Shown one piece after another: positions 15,544 through 22,025 of a stretch of 22,054 nt of DNA; the stretch's first letter is position 1; each line of letters begins with the position of its first letter. The stretch is from NCBI GenBank assembly GCA_964426305.1, contig CAYRPO010000010.1:1-22054 (forward strand). Direction: 5' to 3'. This DNA comes from CAYRPO01 sp964426305. Its GTDB lineage: Bacteria; Patescibacteriota; Saccharimonadia; Saccharimonadales; CAIOMD01. The notes beneath the pieces are model-generated. The model was not told where the DNA came from. It made no database searches and worked only from the letters and a program-made list of their open reading frames with translations. Made by a program: the position numbers and the translations under genes.

Positions 15544-16476
15544 ATGGATGGTTTGCCCGAGACGACGCAAGAAACGATTGTCTTTTTTGGTAGCGGACCT
15601 GTTGCGGCTCAATCGCTTGAACTGCTACGACAGCACACCGCTATTGAAGCGGTTATAACGAAAAGCTCAACGCTCACTGACATGACAAAGGCTGCTCATG
15701 GTGCACCTGTTTTTGTAGCAAACAACAAAACAGAACTGGACGAACTTAGTATGTCACAGCCTTTTCAAAGCAACCTTGGGGTTGTGATCGATTTTGGCGT
15801 GATTATATCCCGGGCAACCATAGATACGTTCCCTCTTGGCATCATAAATAGTCATTTTTCTCTGCTGCCTCAGTGGCGCGGTGCCGACCCGATTACTTTT
15901 TCGATTTTATCTGGCCAACAAACGACAGGCGTGAGCCTCATGCTCATCAATGAAGCCTTGGACGAAGGAGATATTTTGGCACAAGGCACATATACCCTAC
16001 CCTCCCACATCACAACGCCCGAGCTCACCAATGCCCTCGTGCTCCTCAGTAATGAACTCCTCAAAAAGACGGTGCCCGCATATATGCAAGGACACGTCAG
16101 CGCCATATCACAAGAAGCCGCTGCTGCGGCTGCTGGGGTTGACCATACCCCGAGCTATTCTAGAAAACTCACAAAACAAGATGGCACAATCAATTGGCAC
16201 AAACCTGCCATACAGATCGAACGAGAGATTAGAGCCTTTGCAGGCTGGCCACGCAGTACGTGCAAGCTTGGCGATGTTGAGATTGTCATCACAAAAGCAA
16301 CGGTCACCCAAGACACACTCAGAGCTGGCGAAATACGTATCGCAAAAAATTATCTAGGCATTGGCTGCGGAGAATCGTCACTACAGATCTTGTCTGTCAT
16401 ACCTATCGGCAAAAAAGAAATGGATACCGCCAGCTTCCTCAATGGCTATGGTAGTCGCCTGCCTGCACACGTCTAA
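15544..16476 (+). CDS. fmt: Methionyl-tRNA formyltransferase
   Basis: Transfers formyl from 10-formyl-tetrahydrofolate to Met-tRNAfMet for initiation. Catalytic residues are visible as N102 and H104 in 'INSHFSLLPQWRGADPI' and D143 in 'DEGDIL'. The C-terminal OB-like domain starts near 215 ('YSRKLTKQDGTINW'). Length 310 is normal. I chose ATG 15544 rather than the in-frame ATG at 15484 because the longer form would overlap def by 56 bases with unrelated sequence, and AGGAAGG lies upstream of 15544. It is coupled to def, giving the formylation and deformylation steps one transcript. Confidence 0.96.
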   Translation: MDGLPETTQETIVFFGSGPVAAQSLELLRQHTAIEAVITKSSTLTDMTKAAHGAPVFVANNKTELDELSMSQPFQSNLGVVIDFGVIISRATIDTFPLGIINSHFSLLPQWRGADPITFSILSGQQTTGVSLMLINEALDEGDILAQGTYTLPSHITTPELTNALVLLSNELLKKTVPAYMQGHVSAISQEAAAAAAGVDHTPSYSRKLTKQDGTINWHKPAIQIEREIRAFAGWPRSTCKLGDVEIVITKATVTQDTLRAGEIRIAKNYLGIGCGESSLQILSVIPIGKKEMDTASFLNGYGSRLPAHV

Positions 16477-16485
16477 GAAGCAGTA

Positions 16486-16818
16486 CTAAGCCGCTTCAGC
16501 CTGCTGCTGAATTGACGCCGACAAAATTGCTGGCGCCTGTGCAGCTATCTCACGCTTCAGCTTTTCGAGTTCTTCAGCGACAACCTCACGATAATTCGGC
16601 ACGTTTGTTTCGAGCCACTGCAGCGCACGCGATTCCTCATTAGCATTCATAAGTGCTTCAAACTCATCTAATTGCGCATCGGTCATGCCTTCGGCAAGAC
16701 GCATACCAACGTTCATTTCGAGCGTACTGTAGATATGCTGTAGCATTGGCTTTTTGTCGTCAACAGGCAGATCACCAAGCCCAACACTGGCCAGAAAATC
16801 ATCATCCAACTTAAACAT
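16486..16818 (-). CDS. DUF5663-like small protein
   Basis: The 110-residue protein begins MFKLDDDFLASVGLGDLPVDDKK and has 'HIYSTLEMNVGMRLAEGMTDAQLDEFEALMNAN', which matches my memory of the DUF5663 family of small helical proteins in Saccharibacteria and other Patescibacteria. It is acidic and helical with no membrane segment and no cysteine. It starts 21 bases after the infB stop, so it is probably cotranscribed with infB. Its stop is 9 bases from the convergent fmt stop with no strong terminator between. Function unknown. Confidence 0.8.
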   Translation of the reverse strand: MFKLDDDFLASVGLGDLPVDDKKPMLQHIYSTLEMNVGMRLAEGMTDAQLDEFEALMNANEESRALQWLETNVPNYREVVAEELEKLKREIAAQAPAILSASIQQQAEAA

Positions 16819-16839
16819 ATAATTATCTCCGTTTACTGA

Positions 16840-18615
16840 CTAAAGTGTACGTTCACGAATCTCGCGTGTAAATACTTCAACGCGATCACCCTCTTGCGCA
16901 TCAAAACGTCCGTGCGTGGCTAAACTGATGCCGCACATATCCCCTTCTAGTACTTCTTTGGTATCTGTTGGGCCGTGCTTCAGATTTATAACTTGAACGT
17001 TCTCCAATATAAGCTTATCGCCTCTGTAAACAGTGGCAAAAGCGGGCCAAACAAGCTTGCCTTTTGTCACTTCACCGCCTAAAATACTTTCGGTCTTTGT
17101 TGTCTTAAATACACCACGAACCAATAGACGTCCAACGTTTGTCAAAATTTCCTCAGGCTTCAGGAGTGCGCTCATCTCGGTCTTTGTGTCGTCGATCAGC
17201 TCATAAATGACCCTATATAACCGTACCGTAACTTTGTCGCGCGACGCGAGTTGCTTAATGCCTGCCGCAATGGGCACATCAAATCCATAGATAATCGCAC
17301 TGCTCGTAGCAGCCATGCGAATATCATTTTCGGTGATTGGCCCAACGCCAGAACCAACGATCCGAACAGCGACTTCGTCGGTATCTAGTGCCTTTAGGCT
17401 GTCTACTACAGACGTGAGCGATCCCTGTACATCAGCTTTTACGATAACATTCAGTTCTTCTTGGCTGGTTTTTTGATTGATCAATCGAATTAGCTCTGTA
17501 CTTGTCATATCGAGACGATTACCCTGCTCACTTGCTAAGCGGGCATGTTCGGCAACCATGGAGCGAGCCTCTTTTTCGTTTTTAACCCACACGAACTCGT
17601 CACCAAACTCTGGCAACACCTTAAAACCACCAATGACGACAGGCGTTGATGGACCGGCCTCTTTAATTGGTCGGCCAGACGTATCTTCCAATACACGAAT
17701 CTTGGCGTACGTTGTACCCGCCACAACAAAATCGCCCTGTCGTAAAATGCCCTGTTCAACCAGTGCCTCTGCAATTGGACCTCGTCCTTGCTCCATGTGA
17801 GACTCAATCACGAGACCCTCAGCTTTGGCCGTCTTATCTGCCTTGAGTTCTTCGACATCGGCAAGCAGTAACACCATATCGAGAAGTTTGTCTATGCCCT
17901 GCTTTGTCTTTGAAGATACTGGAACAATTACCTGTGACCCTCCCCACTCTTCAGGGAGCATCTCGTGTTCGGCAAGCTGCTGCTTGACGAGTTCAGGATT
18001 TGCATCGGGCTTGTCGATCTTGGTAATCGCAACAATCATGTGTGTGCCTGCCTTCTTGGCAAAACGAATCGCCTCCAGAGTTTGTGGCTTGATGCCGTCA
18101 TCAGCAGCAATCACGATTATGGCGACGTCTGTCAGATGTGCCCCGTGTTGACGCAGCGCCGCAAAAGCCTCGTGACCAGGTGTATCCAAAAAAGTAATTG
18201 GCCGACCATTGTGTTCAATCTGATACGCAGAGATATGCTGGGTGATGCCACCTGCTTCACGAGCAACAACATTGGCACTACGAATAACATCAAGCAGACT
18301 CGTCTTGCCATGGTCAACGTGCCCCATCACTGCTACAACTGGTGGCCGTGACTCGGCATTGTCGCTCAATGCGCGATCCTTGCGATTCACAACCGTATCG
18401 GCATCTTCGTGAATTGCCGACTCAGAGACAAGTTCAACATCTAGTCCAAGTTCCGTCACTAAAATCTGTGCGGTGTCTAGATCAATCTTTTCGTTAATCG
18501 TAACCATAACGCCGTTTTTGAACAGTTCAGAGATCAGGCGAGTCACTGGCAAGGCAAGCTTGTCAGCGAGGGCACCAACAGTGATCATGTCGCTTATAGC
18601 TATAGTTCGTGCCAT
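16840..18615 (-). CDS. infB: Translation initiation factor IF-2 (short form)
   Basis: IF-2 is the GTPase that brings fMet-tRNA to the 30S and joins the subunits. The G-domain has GHVDHGKT (98-105), DTPGH (144-148) and TKID (198-201), followed by domains II, III and the C-terminal fMet-tRNA-binding C2 domain. The N-terminal IF2_N-like segment (about residues 10-60, 'VGALADKLALPVTRLISELFKNG') is present, but the long charged linker of E. coli (about 890 residues in total) is missing; here the whole protein is 591. ATG 18615 has AGGAG 8 nt upstream. It follows the S1 gene by 82 bases, a gap that holds an ATGGCG/CGCCAT inverted repeat. Confidence 0.97.
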   Translation of the reverse strand: MARTIAISDMITVGALADKLALPVTRLISELFKNGVMVTINEKIDLDTAQILVTELGLDVELVSESAIHEDADTVVNRKDRALSDNAESRPPVVAVMGHVDHGKTSLLDVIRSANVVAREAGGITQHISAYQIEHNGRPITFLDTPGHEAFAALRQHGAHLTDVAIIVIAADDGIKPQTLEAIRFAKKAGTHMIVAITKIDKPDANPELVKQQLAEHEMLPEEWGGSQVIVPVSSKTKQGIDKLLDMVLLLADVEELKADKTAKAEGLVIESHMEQGRGPIAEALVEQGILRQGDFVVAGTTYAKIRVLEDTSGRPIKEAGPSTPVVIGGFKVLPEFGDEFVWVKNEKEARSMVAEHARLASEQGNRLDMTSTELIRLINQKTSQEELNVIVKADVQGSLTSVVDSLKALDTDEVAVRIVGSGVGPITENDIRMAATSSAIIYGFDVPIAAGIKQLASRDKVTVRLYRVIYELIDDTKTEMSALLKPEEILTNVGRLLVRGVFKTTKTESILGGEVTKGKLVWPAFATVYRGDKLILENVQVINLKHGPTDTKEVLEGDMCGISLATHGRFDAQEGDRVEVFTREIRERTL

Positions 18616-18629
18616 GAGTAATTCTCCTG

Positions 18630-18680
18630 TTCTATTTACCGTTCAATGGCGACCCTGGGTTACAGAGCCGCCATCGCCGT
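18630..18680 (-). repeat. Inverted repeat in infB leader
   Basis: On the plus strand ATGGCG (18646-18651) pairs with CGCCAT (18669-18674) with a partial CTG/CAG inner stem. It lies between the S1 stop and the IF-2 ribosome site and may be an attenuating or protective hairpin. Confidence 0.35.
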
Positions 18681-18697
18681 ATACGAAGATTGTTTTC

Positions 18698-19759
18698 TTA
18701 AGCCTCTTTCAGACTCAGTGCAATCTTGCGTGCTTCTTTGTTGATGTCGAGCACTTTAAACTTCTTCTTTTCGTTGAGCTTAAAGATCTTTTCTGGGTCG
18801 ACAGCATCGTCACCACTGTCGCTAATCTCGCTGACATGTACAAGGGCCTCGACTGCTGGGGTCAACTGCACAAATGCACCAAATGGTGTGATCCGTGTAA
18901 TCTTTCCTTCGACAATTGCGCCCTTCTTAATGTCTTCGATGTCTTTCATCCAGGGATCTTCGCTCATTTGCTTCAAGCTCAAGCTCAAGCGATCCTTGTC
19001 GATTGCAATAATCTTGGCTTCGACTGTATCACCTGTCTTGACGTAATTGCGAGGATCCTCGACACGCTCCCATGAAATTTCCGAGATGTGAATGAGCCCC
19101 TCGATGCCGTCAACGTTGACGAACGCGCCAAAGTCGATCACACCGGTAACCGTACCCTTCACAACATCGCCAACCTTGAGCTCTGCAAAGCGAGCCTGCA
19201 TATCGTCTTTAATTGCTTCTTTTTCGCTAAAAATCAGCTTATTGTCCTTACGACTGACGTCGAGAATTCGCACACGCAGTGGCGTACCAACAAGTGCATT
19301 CAATTTCTGCAAAATCTCGTCCTTGTCAGCGCCGGATACACGTGGATAGTGGTCGGCACTCAATTGGCTCACTGGCATAAAGCCACGAATACCCTCGAGC
19401 TCGATCAGCAAACCGCCACGATTCGCATCGTACGCCGTGACTTCAACGGCTTCACTCGCATCAAAGATGCGCTTTAGCTCGTCCCAGCCTCGGTCTTTGG
19501 CTGCTTTACGCAACGAAAGCAGTGCATGACCCTCTTCTAGTTCTGGATCCACAACACTGGCGCTCAGCGCTTGGCCAACTTCTAGATTTTGGCCGTGGCC
19601 AATTTCGCGTCGCATTACAACGCCGATTCCATAAGGCCCAAGATCTAGCCAGACCTCGTGCTTGCGGATTGAGGTGACCGTGGCTTCGATCACGTCCCCC
19701 GATTTTAATACTTTGAGCTCACTCGAAGCGAGCAGTTCGTCCATAGTTACTTGTGACAT
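18698..19759 (-). CDS. rpsA: S1 RNA-binding domain protein (ribosomal protein S1)
   Basis: The 353-residue chain has four S1 (OB-fold) domains, at about 20-86, 103-177, 192-262 and 279-351. The last two are canonical ('GTVTGVIDFGAFVNVDGIEGLIHISEIS' and 'GKITRITPFGAFVQLTPAVEALVHVSEIS'). The first two are more divergent, as in S1 proteins where the N-terminal domains bind the ribosome. E. coli S1 has six domains; four-domain forms are usual in Gram-positive and reduced genomes. S1 unfolds mRNA and helps initiation, in particular where there is no strong Shine-Dalgarno. ATG 19759 is preceded by AAAAGGAG, with a small hairpin between. It is upstream of infB in the same direction. Confidence 0.93.
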   Translation of the reverse strand: MSQVTMDELLASSELKVLKSGDVIEATVTSIRKHEVWLDLGPYGIGVVMRREIGHGQNLEVGQALSASVVDPELEEGHALLSLRKAAKDRGWDELKRIFDASEAVEVTAYDANRGGLLIELEGIRGFMPVSQLSADHYPRVSGADKDEILQKLNALVGTPLRVRILDVSRKDNKLIFSEKEAIKDDMQARFAELKVGDVVKGTVTGVIDFGAFVNVDGIEGLIHISEISWERVEDPRNYVKTGDTVEAKIIAIDKDRLSLSLKQMSEDPWMKDIEDIKKGAIVEGKITRITPFGAFVQLTPAVEALVHVSEISDSGDDAVDPEKIFKLNEKKKFKVLDINKEARKIALSLKEA

Positions 19760-19780
19760 AGTGAAAAATTCACTCCTTTT
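19760..19780 (-). promoter_or_regulatory. rpsA ribosome site with intervening hairpin
   Basis: AAAAGGAG (19780-19773) is 13 nt from the ATG counted from its end. The inverted repeat AGTGAA-TTT-TTCACT (19774-19760, minus strand) lies between and ends directly at the ATG. If it forms, it overlaps the last AG of the ribosome site and could either shorten the spacing or block initiation. Confidence 0.45.
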
Positions 19781-19868
19781 CTAATGTATTTCTGAGATAT
19801 GCAGTCAACGAGACCGCCATGGACTTAGGCGATACCCGAACACAGACTGTTCTAGTCAGATTGCCCCT

Positions 19869-19898
19869 ATTGTACCCCTTTACGGCATCTGTTGTAAA
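19869..19898 (-). promoter_or_regulatory. rpsA promoter
   Basis: Minus-strand TTTACA (19898-19893) and TACAAT (19874-19869) are separated by 18 bp. The predicted leader is about 100 nt, long enough for autogenous control by S1, which is known in other bacteria. The -35 region lies about 25 bp from the divergent ROK kinase -10. Confidence 0.5.
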
Positions 19899-19923
19899 GA
19901 GTGGTGATGTTTTGCTGATTTGC

Positions 19924-19929
19924 TATACT
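19924..19929 (+). promoter_or_regulatory. ROK kinase -10, predicted leaderless start
   Basis: TATACT with a TGC extension lies 7 nt before the ATG at 19937, so transcription should start at the ATG. AAGAGG is present but only 1 nt from the ATG, too close to act as a ribosome site. Confidence 0.6.
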
Positions 19930-19936
19930 AAGAGGC

Positions 19937-20764
19937 ATGATTATAGCCATCGACATTGGGGGCACAAAAACACTCGTCGCACGCTGCGAAGCAGGCGGTA
20001 CAATCGTGGCGCAAGAGCGTTTCGAAACGCCACAAAAATACGAAGATTTTATGAAAGAACTGGAAAAAAATGTTGCTAAAATAACAACGCCTGACTGCAG
20101 TATGGTATCGGCGGCTGCACCTGGTACGATCGACCGTGCAAATGGCATTGGTATCGCTTTCGGCAATGTTCCATGGCGACGAGTACCACTCAAGCAAGAT
20201 ATCGAGCGCATCACTGGTCTACCAACACTTCTAGAAAATGATGCAAATCTTGCTGGACTTGCTGAAGCACATCAGCTAAACCCAATACCTCACCATGTAT
20301 TGTACGTGACTATCAGCACTGGCATTGGTACCGGATTTGTCACAGACGGCATACTAGACAGCGATCTGCTCGATAGCGAGGGCGGAAGAATGCTGCTAGA
20401 GCATGACGACAAGCTACAAGTCTGGGAGACGTTTGCCAGCGGCAAAGCCATTGTAGCCCGTTATGGCAAACGAGCAGCTGACATTGAAGACCCCGAAACC
20501 TGGAAACTCATTTCCCAAGATATTGCAGCTGGATTATACAATCTATGCGCCGTTCTCGACCCCGACCATATCATAATTGGCGGCGGTGTTGGATCACATT
20601 TTCCAAAATACAGAGACTTTCTTGTTGCCGATCTACAAGCCATGTCTGATCCTCAGATCACAATTCCGCCCATTACCCAAGCCCTACAGCCAGAAGAAGC
20701 GGTCATACATGGCTGTATAATCTACGCAAGTCAGCATGAACAGCATCTCCAACATTCTGCCTAA
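19937..20764 (+). CDS. ROK-family sugar kinase (glucokinase-like)
   Basis: ROK kinases phosphorylate glucose or related hexoses with ATP. The N-terminal phosphate loop 'AIDIGGTKT' (4-11), the catalytic 'ENDANLAGLAEA' segment near residue 100, 'STGIGTGFV' near 130 and 'IIGGGVGSHF' near 215 are all present. The 275-residue length is slightly short. The usual zinc-binding CxCGxxGCxE motif is absent: after 'DSEGGRMLLEHDDK' the chain goes straight to 'LQVWETFASGKAI', as in some zinc-free ROK members. Substrate cannot be told from sequence. No DNA-binding domain, so not a ROK repressor. Its end overlaps the next gene by 29 bases, indicating coupled translation. Confidence 0.88.
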   Translation: MIIAIDIGGTKTLVARCEAGGTIVAQERFETPQKYEDFMKELEKNVAKITTPDCSMVSAAAPGTIDRANGIGIAFGNVPWRRVPLKQDIERITGLPTLLENDANLAGLAEAHQLNPIPHHVLYVTISTGIGTGFVTDGILDSDLLDSEGGRMLLEHDDKLQVWETFASGKAIVARYGKRAADIEDPETWKLISQDIAAGLYNLCAVLDPDHIIIGGGVGSHFPKYRDFLVADLQAMSDPQITIPPITQALQPEEAVIHGCIIYASQHEQHLQHSA

Positions 20765-21203
20765 AGTTCGGTTAGATTTTCCTCACTTACGCTTCGAGCC
20801 AGGCGACACATTTCGTTGGACGCCAAAACAGAATCTTATCACCTACACCAGTCATCAAGACAACGCAGAGCACGGCGTATGGGCACTATTGCACGAGATT
20901 GCACACGCAGAGCTTGGACATGTGTCCTACAAAGGCGACTTCGACTTATTGCAACTAGAGGTTACCGCGTGGCATCATGCTCATAAGCTTGCGAAAAAAT
21001 ACGGTATCAGCATAGACAAAGAGCATGTCCAAGACTGCCTAGACACCTATCGAGATTGGCTGCATACCCGCGCCAGCTGCCCCGTGTGCAATGTAGTGAG
21101 TCTACAGCGCAGCGATGGACTGTATCAGTGCTTTAATTGCCGATCACGCTGGAGAGTTCCTCGTTCGCCATTATGTCGCGTCAGTCGCACGCAAATGGCC
21201 TAA
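20736..21203 (+). CDS. ImmA/IrrE-like zinc metallopeptidase with C-terminal zinc ribbon
   Basis: The 155-residue protein has HEIAH at 53-57 in 'GVWALLHEIAHAELGH' and a downstream glutamate E75 in 'LLQLEVTAW', the layout of gluzincin peptidases of the ImmA/IrrE type. ImmA cleaves a phage-type repressor; IrrE cleaves DdrO in Deinococcus. Past the peptidase domain it has a four-cysteine zinc ribbon: C115, C118, C132 and C135 in 'CPVCN...QCFNCRSRW'. No helix-turn-helix partner gene is next to it, unlike classic ImmA. Start 20736 lies inside the ROK gene; there is no strong ribosome site, as expected for coupled translation. Substrate unknown. Confidence 0.8.
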   Translation: MNSISNILPKVRLDFPHLRFEPGDTFRWTPKQNLITYTSHQDNAEHGVWALLHEIAHAELGHVSYKGDFDLLQLEVTAWHHAHKLAKKYGISIDKEHVQDCLDTYRDWLHTRASCPVCNVVSLQRSDGLYQCFNCRSRWRVPRSPLCRVSRTQMA

Positions 21204-21255
21204 AGACATAAAAAAGAACCTCTCGATATACGGAGAGGTTCTTTTTTATGTCTTT
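21202..21255. terminator. Strong bidirectional terminator
   Basis: A 23-bp perfect inverted repeat (21202-21224 and 21233-21255) has an 8-nt loop. The inner stem is GAACCTCTC/GAGAGGTTC, flanked by A6 on the left and T6 on the right, so it works as a U-tract terminator in both directions. It overlaps the stop codon of the peptidase gene and lies 11 bases past the stop of the convergent KGG gene. Confidence 0.93.
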
Positions 21256-21266
21256 TAGCGTGCTGC

Positions 21267-21485
21267 TTAGGCAGCTTCGACTACTGGAGCGTCTGTCTTC
21301 TTGGTGCGTCGGCTTACGCGGCCACCCTTGCGACCAGCCTCACGAGCCAGCTCGCGATTTGCGTAAAAGCCACCGGTTTTGCCATTCTTGCCGCCCTTGG
21401 CGCCAATCTTGGCGTAAAATTCTGGGCCGTACTTGGCTTTGTTTGTTGCTGCTGCGGCTTTGCCGCCTGCTTTTGTTCCTGCCAT
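21267..21485 (-). CDS. KGG-repeat stress-induced small protein
   Basis: The 72-residue basic, Gly/Ala/Lys-rich protein has the KGG motif in 'AKIGAKGGKNGKTGGFYANRELAREAGRKGGRVSRRTKK'. The family (YciG / conidiation-type stress proteins) is induced by stress in several bacteria; the molecular role is unclear. It is likely disordered and could bind nucleic acid. I chose ATG 21485 over 21512 because AAGGAG lies 6 nt upstream. It has its own near-consensus promoter and a leader of about 125 nt that holds a terminator-like hairpin, so expression is probably high and regulated. Confidence 0.85.
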   Translation of the reverse strand: MAGTKAGGKAAAATNKAKYGPEFYAKIGAKGGKNGKTGGFYANRELAREAGRKGGRVSRRTKKTDAPVVEAA

Positions 21486-21550
21486 GTTATTCTCCTTAAT
21501 TGCGCGCCCCAAAGGATCGCTTAACTGTGATATCTAACACATTTGTACTC

Positions 21551-21594
21551 TCAAAAAGAAAAGAGGATTCGCCCTTTTATGGAGCAAACCCTCT
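21551..21594 (-). terminator. Terminator-like hairpin in KGG leader (possible attenuator)
   Basis: On the minus strand AGAGGGTTTGC (21594-21584) pairs with GCGAATCCTCT (21572-21562): 11 pairs with two G-U. TTTCTTTTTG (21561-21552) follows, as in an intrinsic terminator. It lies between the promoter and the ribosome site. An upstream GAAAGAAGCAGAGG could pair with CCUCUUUUCUUU as an antiterminator. Confidence 0.55.
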
Positions 21595-21616
21595 GCTTCT
21601 TTCTGAAACTGAATAT

Positions 21617-21645
21617 ACATTAGCACGAAATGTCGCTTATGTCAA
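21617..21645 (-). promoter_or_regulatory. KGG gene promoter
   Basis: Perfect TTGACA (21645-21640), 17-bp spacer, and TAATGT (21622-21617) extended by TGC on the minus strand. This is the best sigma-70-type promoter in the window. The predicted start is near 21610. Confidence 0.75.
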
Positions 21646-21680
21646 CATTCGTTTATGGTTACATGCCCTTTGCAGATGTG

Positions 21681-21720
21681 CGCCTAAAAACACAAAACCG
21701 ACACACAGTCACTTTTAGGC
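21681..21720. repeat. Partial end copy facing the long hairpin
   Basis: CGCCTAAAA at 21681-21689 is the inverse of TTTTAGGCG at 21713-21721, and equals the right end of the neighbouring long hairpin. It looks like a second end copy 23 bases from the first. Confidence 0.5.
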
Positions 21721-21835
21721 GATAGCTTGTATGCAGTGCACGAAAGAAGTGCGAAGCGGATTGAGCCGTATTTTAATACGGTGAATGAGCATCGCAAACT
21801 TCTGACAAAGCAGTGCGCCAAGATATCGCCTAAAA
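21713..21835. repeat. 123-nt long imperfect inverted repeat (MITE-like or structured RNA)
   Basis: TTTTAGGCGATA (21713-21724) pairs perfectly with TATCGCCTAAAA (21824-21835). Inside come CUUG/CAAG, GCAGUGC/GCAGUGC (one G-G), AGAAGU/ACUUCU and GCGA/UCGC. An apical stem CCGTATT/AATACGG (21766-21781) is preceded by AUUGAG/UGAAU, which forms a tandem G-A pair. No target duplication is evident. The open frame on the minus strand across it is not credible as a gene. It may be a miniature inverted-repeat element or an RNA gene. Confidence 0.7.
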
Positions 21836-21838
21836 GAT

Positions 21839-21883
21839 AAAGACCCTCCTGTTCGGAGGGTCTTTATATAATTCGGCACCGTG
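21839..21883. repeat. Hairpin plus TATAAT module, copy 1
   Basis: AAAGACCCTCC (21839-21849), loop TGTTC, GGAGGGTCTTT (21855-21865), then ATAATTCGGCACCGTG (21868-21883). The hairpin is a terminator-like stem usable in both directions. The TATAAT (21867-21872) would suit a plus-strand promoter. A second copy follows 132 bases later. Confidence 0.7.
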
Positions 21884-21888
21884 ACAAT

Positions 21889-21914
21889 ACCCCACAAAAC
21901 TAGTTTTGCGGGGA
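21889..21914. repeat. Palindrome between module copies
   Basis: The 14-bp palindrome CAAAACTAGTTTTG is framed by CCCC and GGGG with one mismatch on each side. It lies between the two module copies. Confidence 0.5.
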
Positions 21915-21939
21915 TCCCGCTATTTTTCATAATACTCTA

Positions 21940-22025
21940 GGGAAAATAGCACTTTTGCCTCAGAAAAGAGAAAAGCCCTCCTGTTCGGAGGGCTTAACTA
22001 TAATTCGGCACCGTGCTATTTTCCC
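21940..22025. repeat. 13-bp inverted repeat enclosing module copy 2
   Basis: GGGAAAATAGCAC (21940-21952) pairs with GTGCTATTTTCCC (22013-22025). Inside is module copy 2: AAGCCCTCC (21973-21981), TGTTC, GGAGGGCTT (21987-21995), then ATAATTCGGCACCGTG (22000-22015). The left arm can alternatively pair with GCTATTTTTC at 21920-21929, so two folds compete. On the minus strand the module hairpin is followed by TTCTCTTTTC, making it a better terminator there. Confidence 0.65.

Noticed and set aside
21715..21930. 71-codon ORF on the minus strand across the long hairpin
   Set aside because: It is the translation of an inverted repeat and a terminator; there is no ribosome site and the base pairing explains the sequence better.
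21839..22015. CRISPR array or tRNA genes at the right edge
   Set aside because: Only two repeat copies, 132 bases apart, each with an internal terminator-like stem; no cloverleaf, T-loop or regular spacers.
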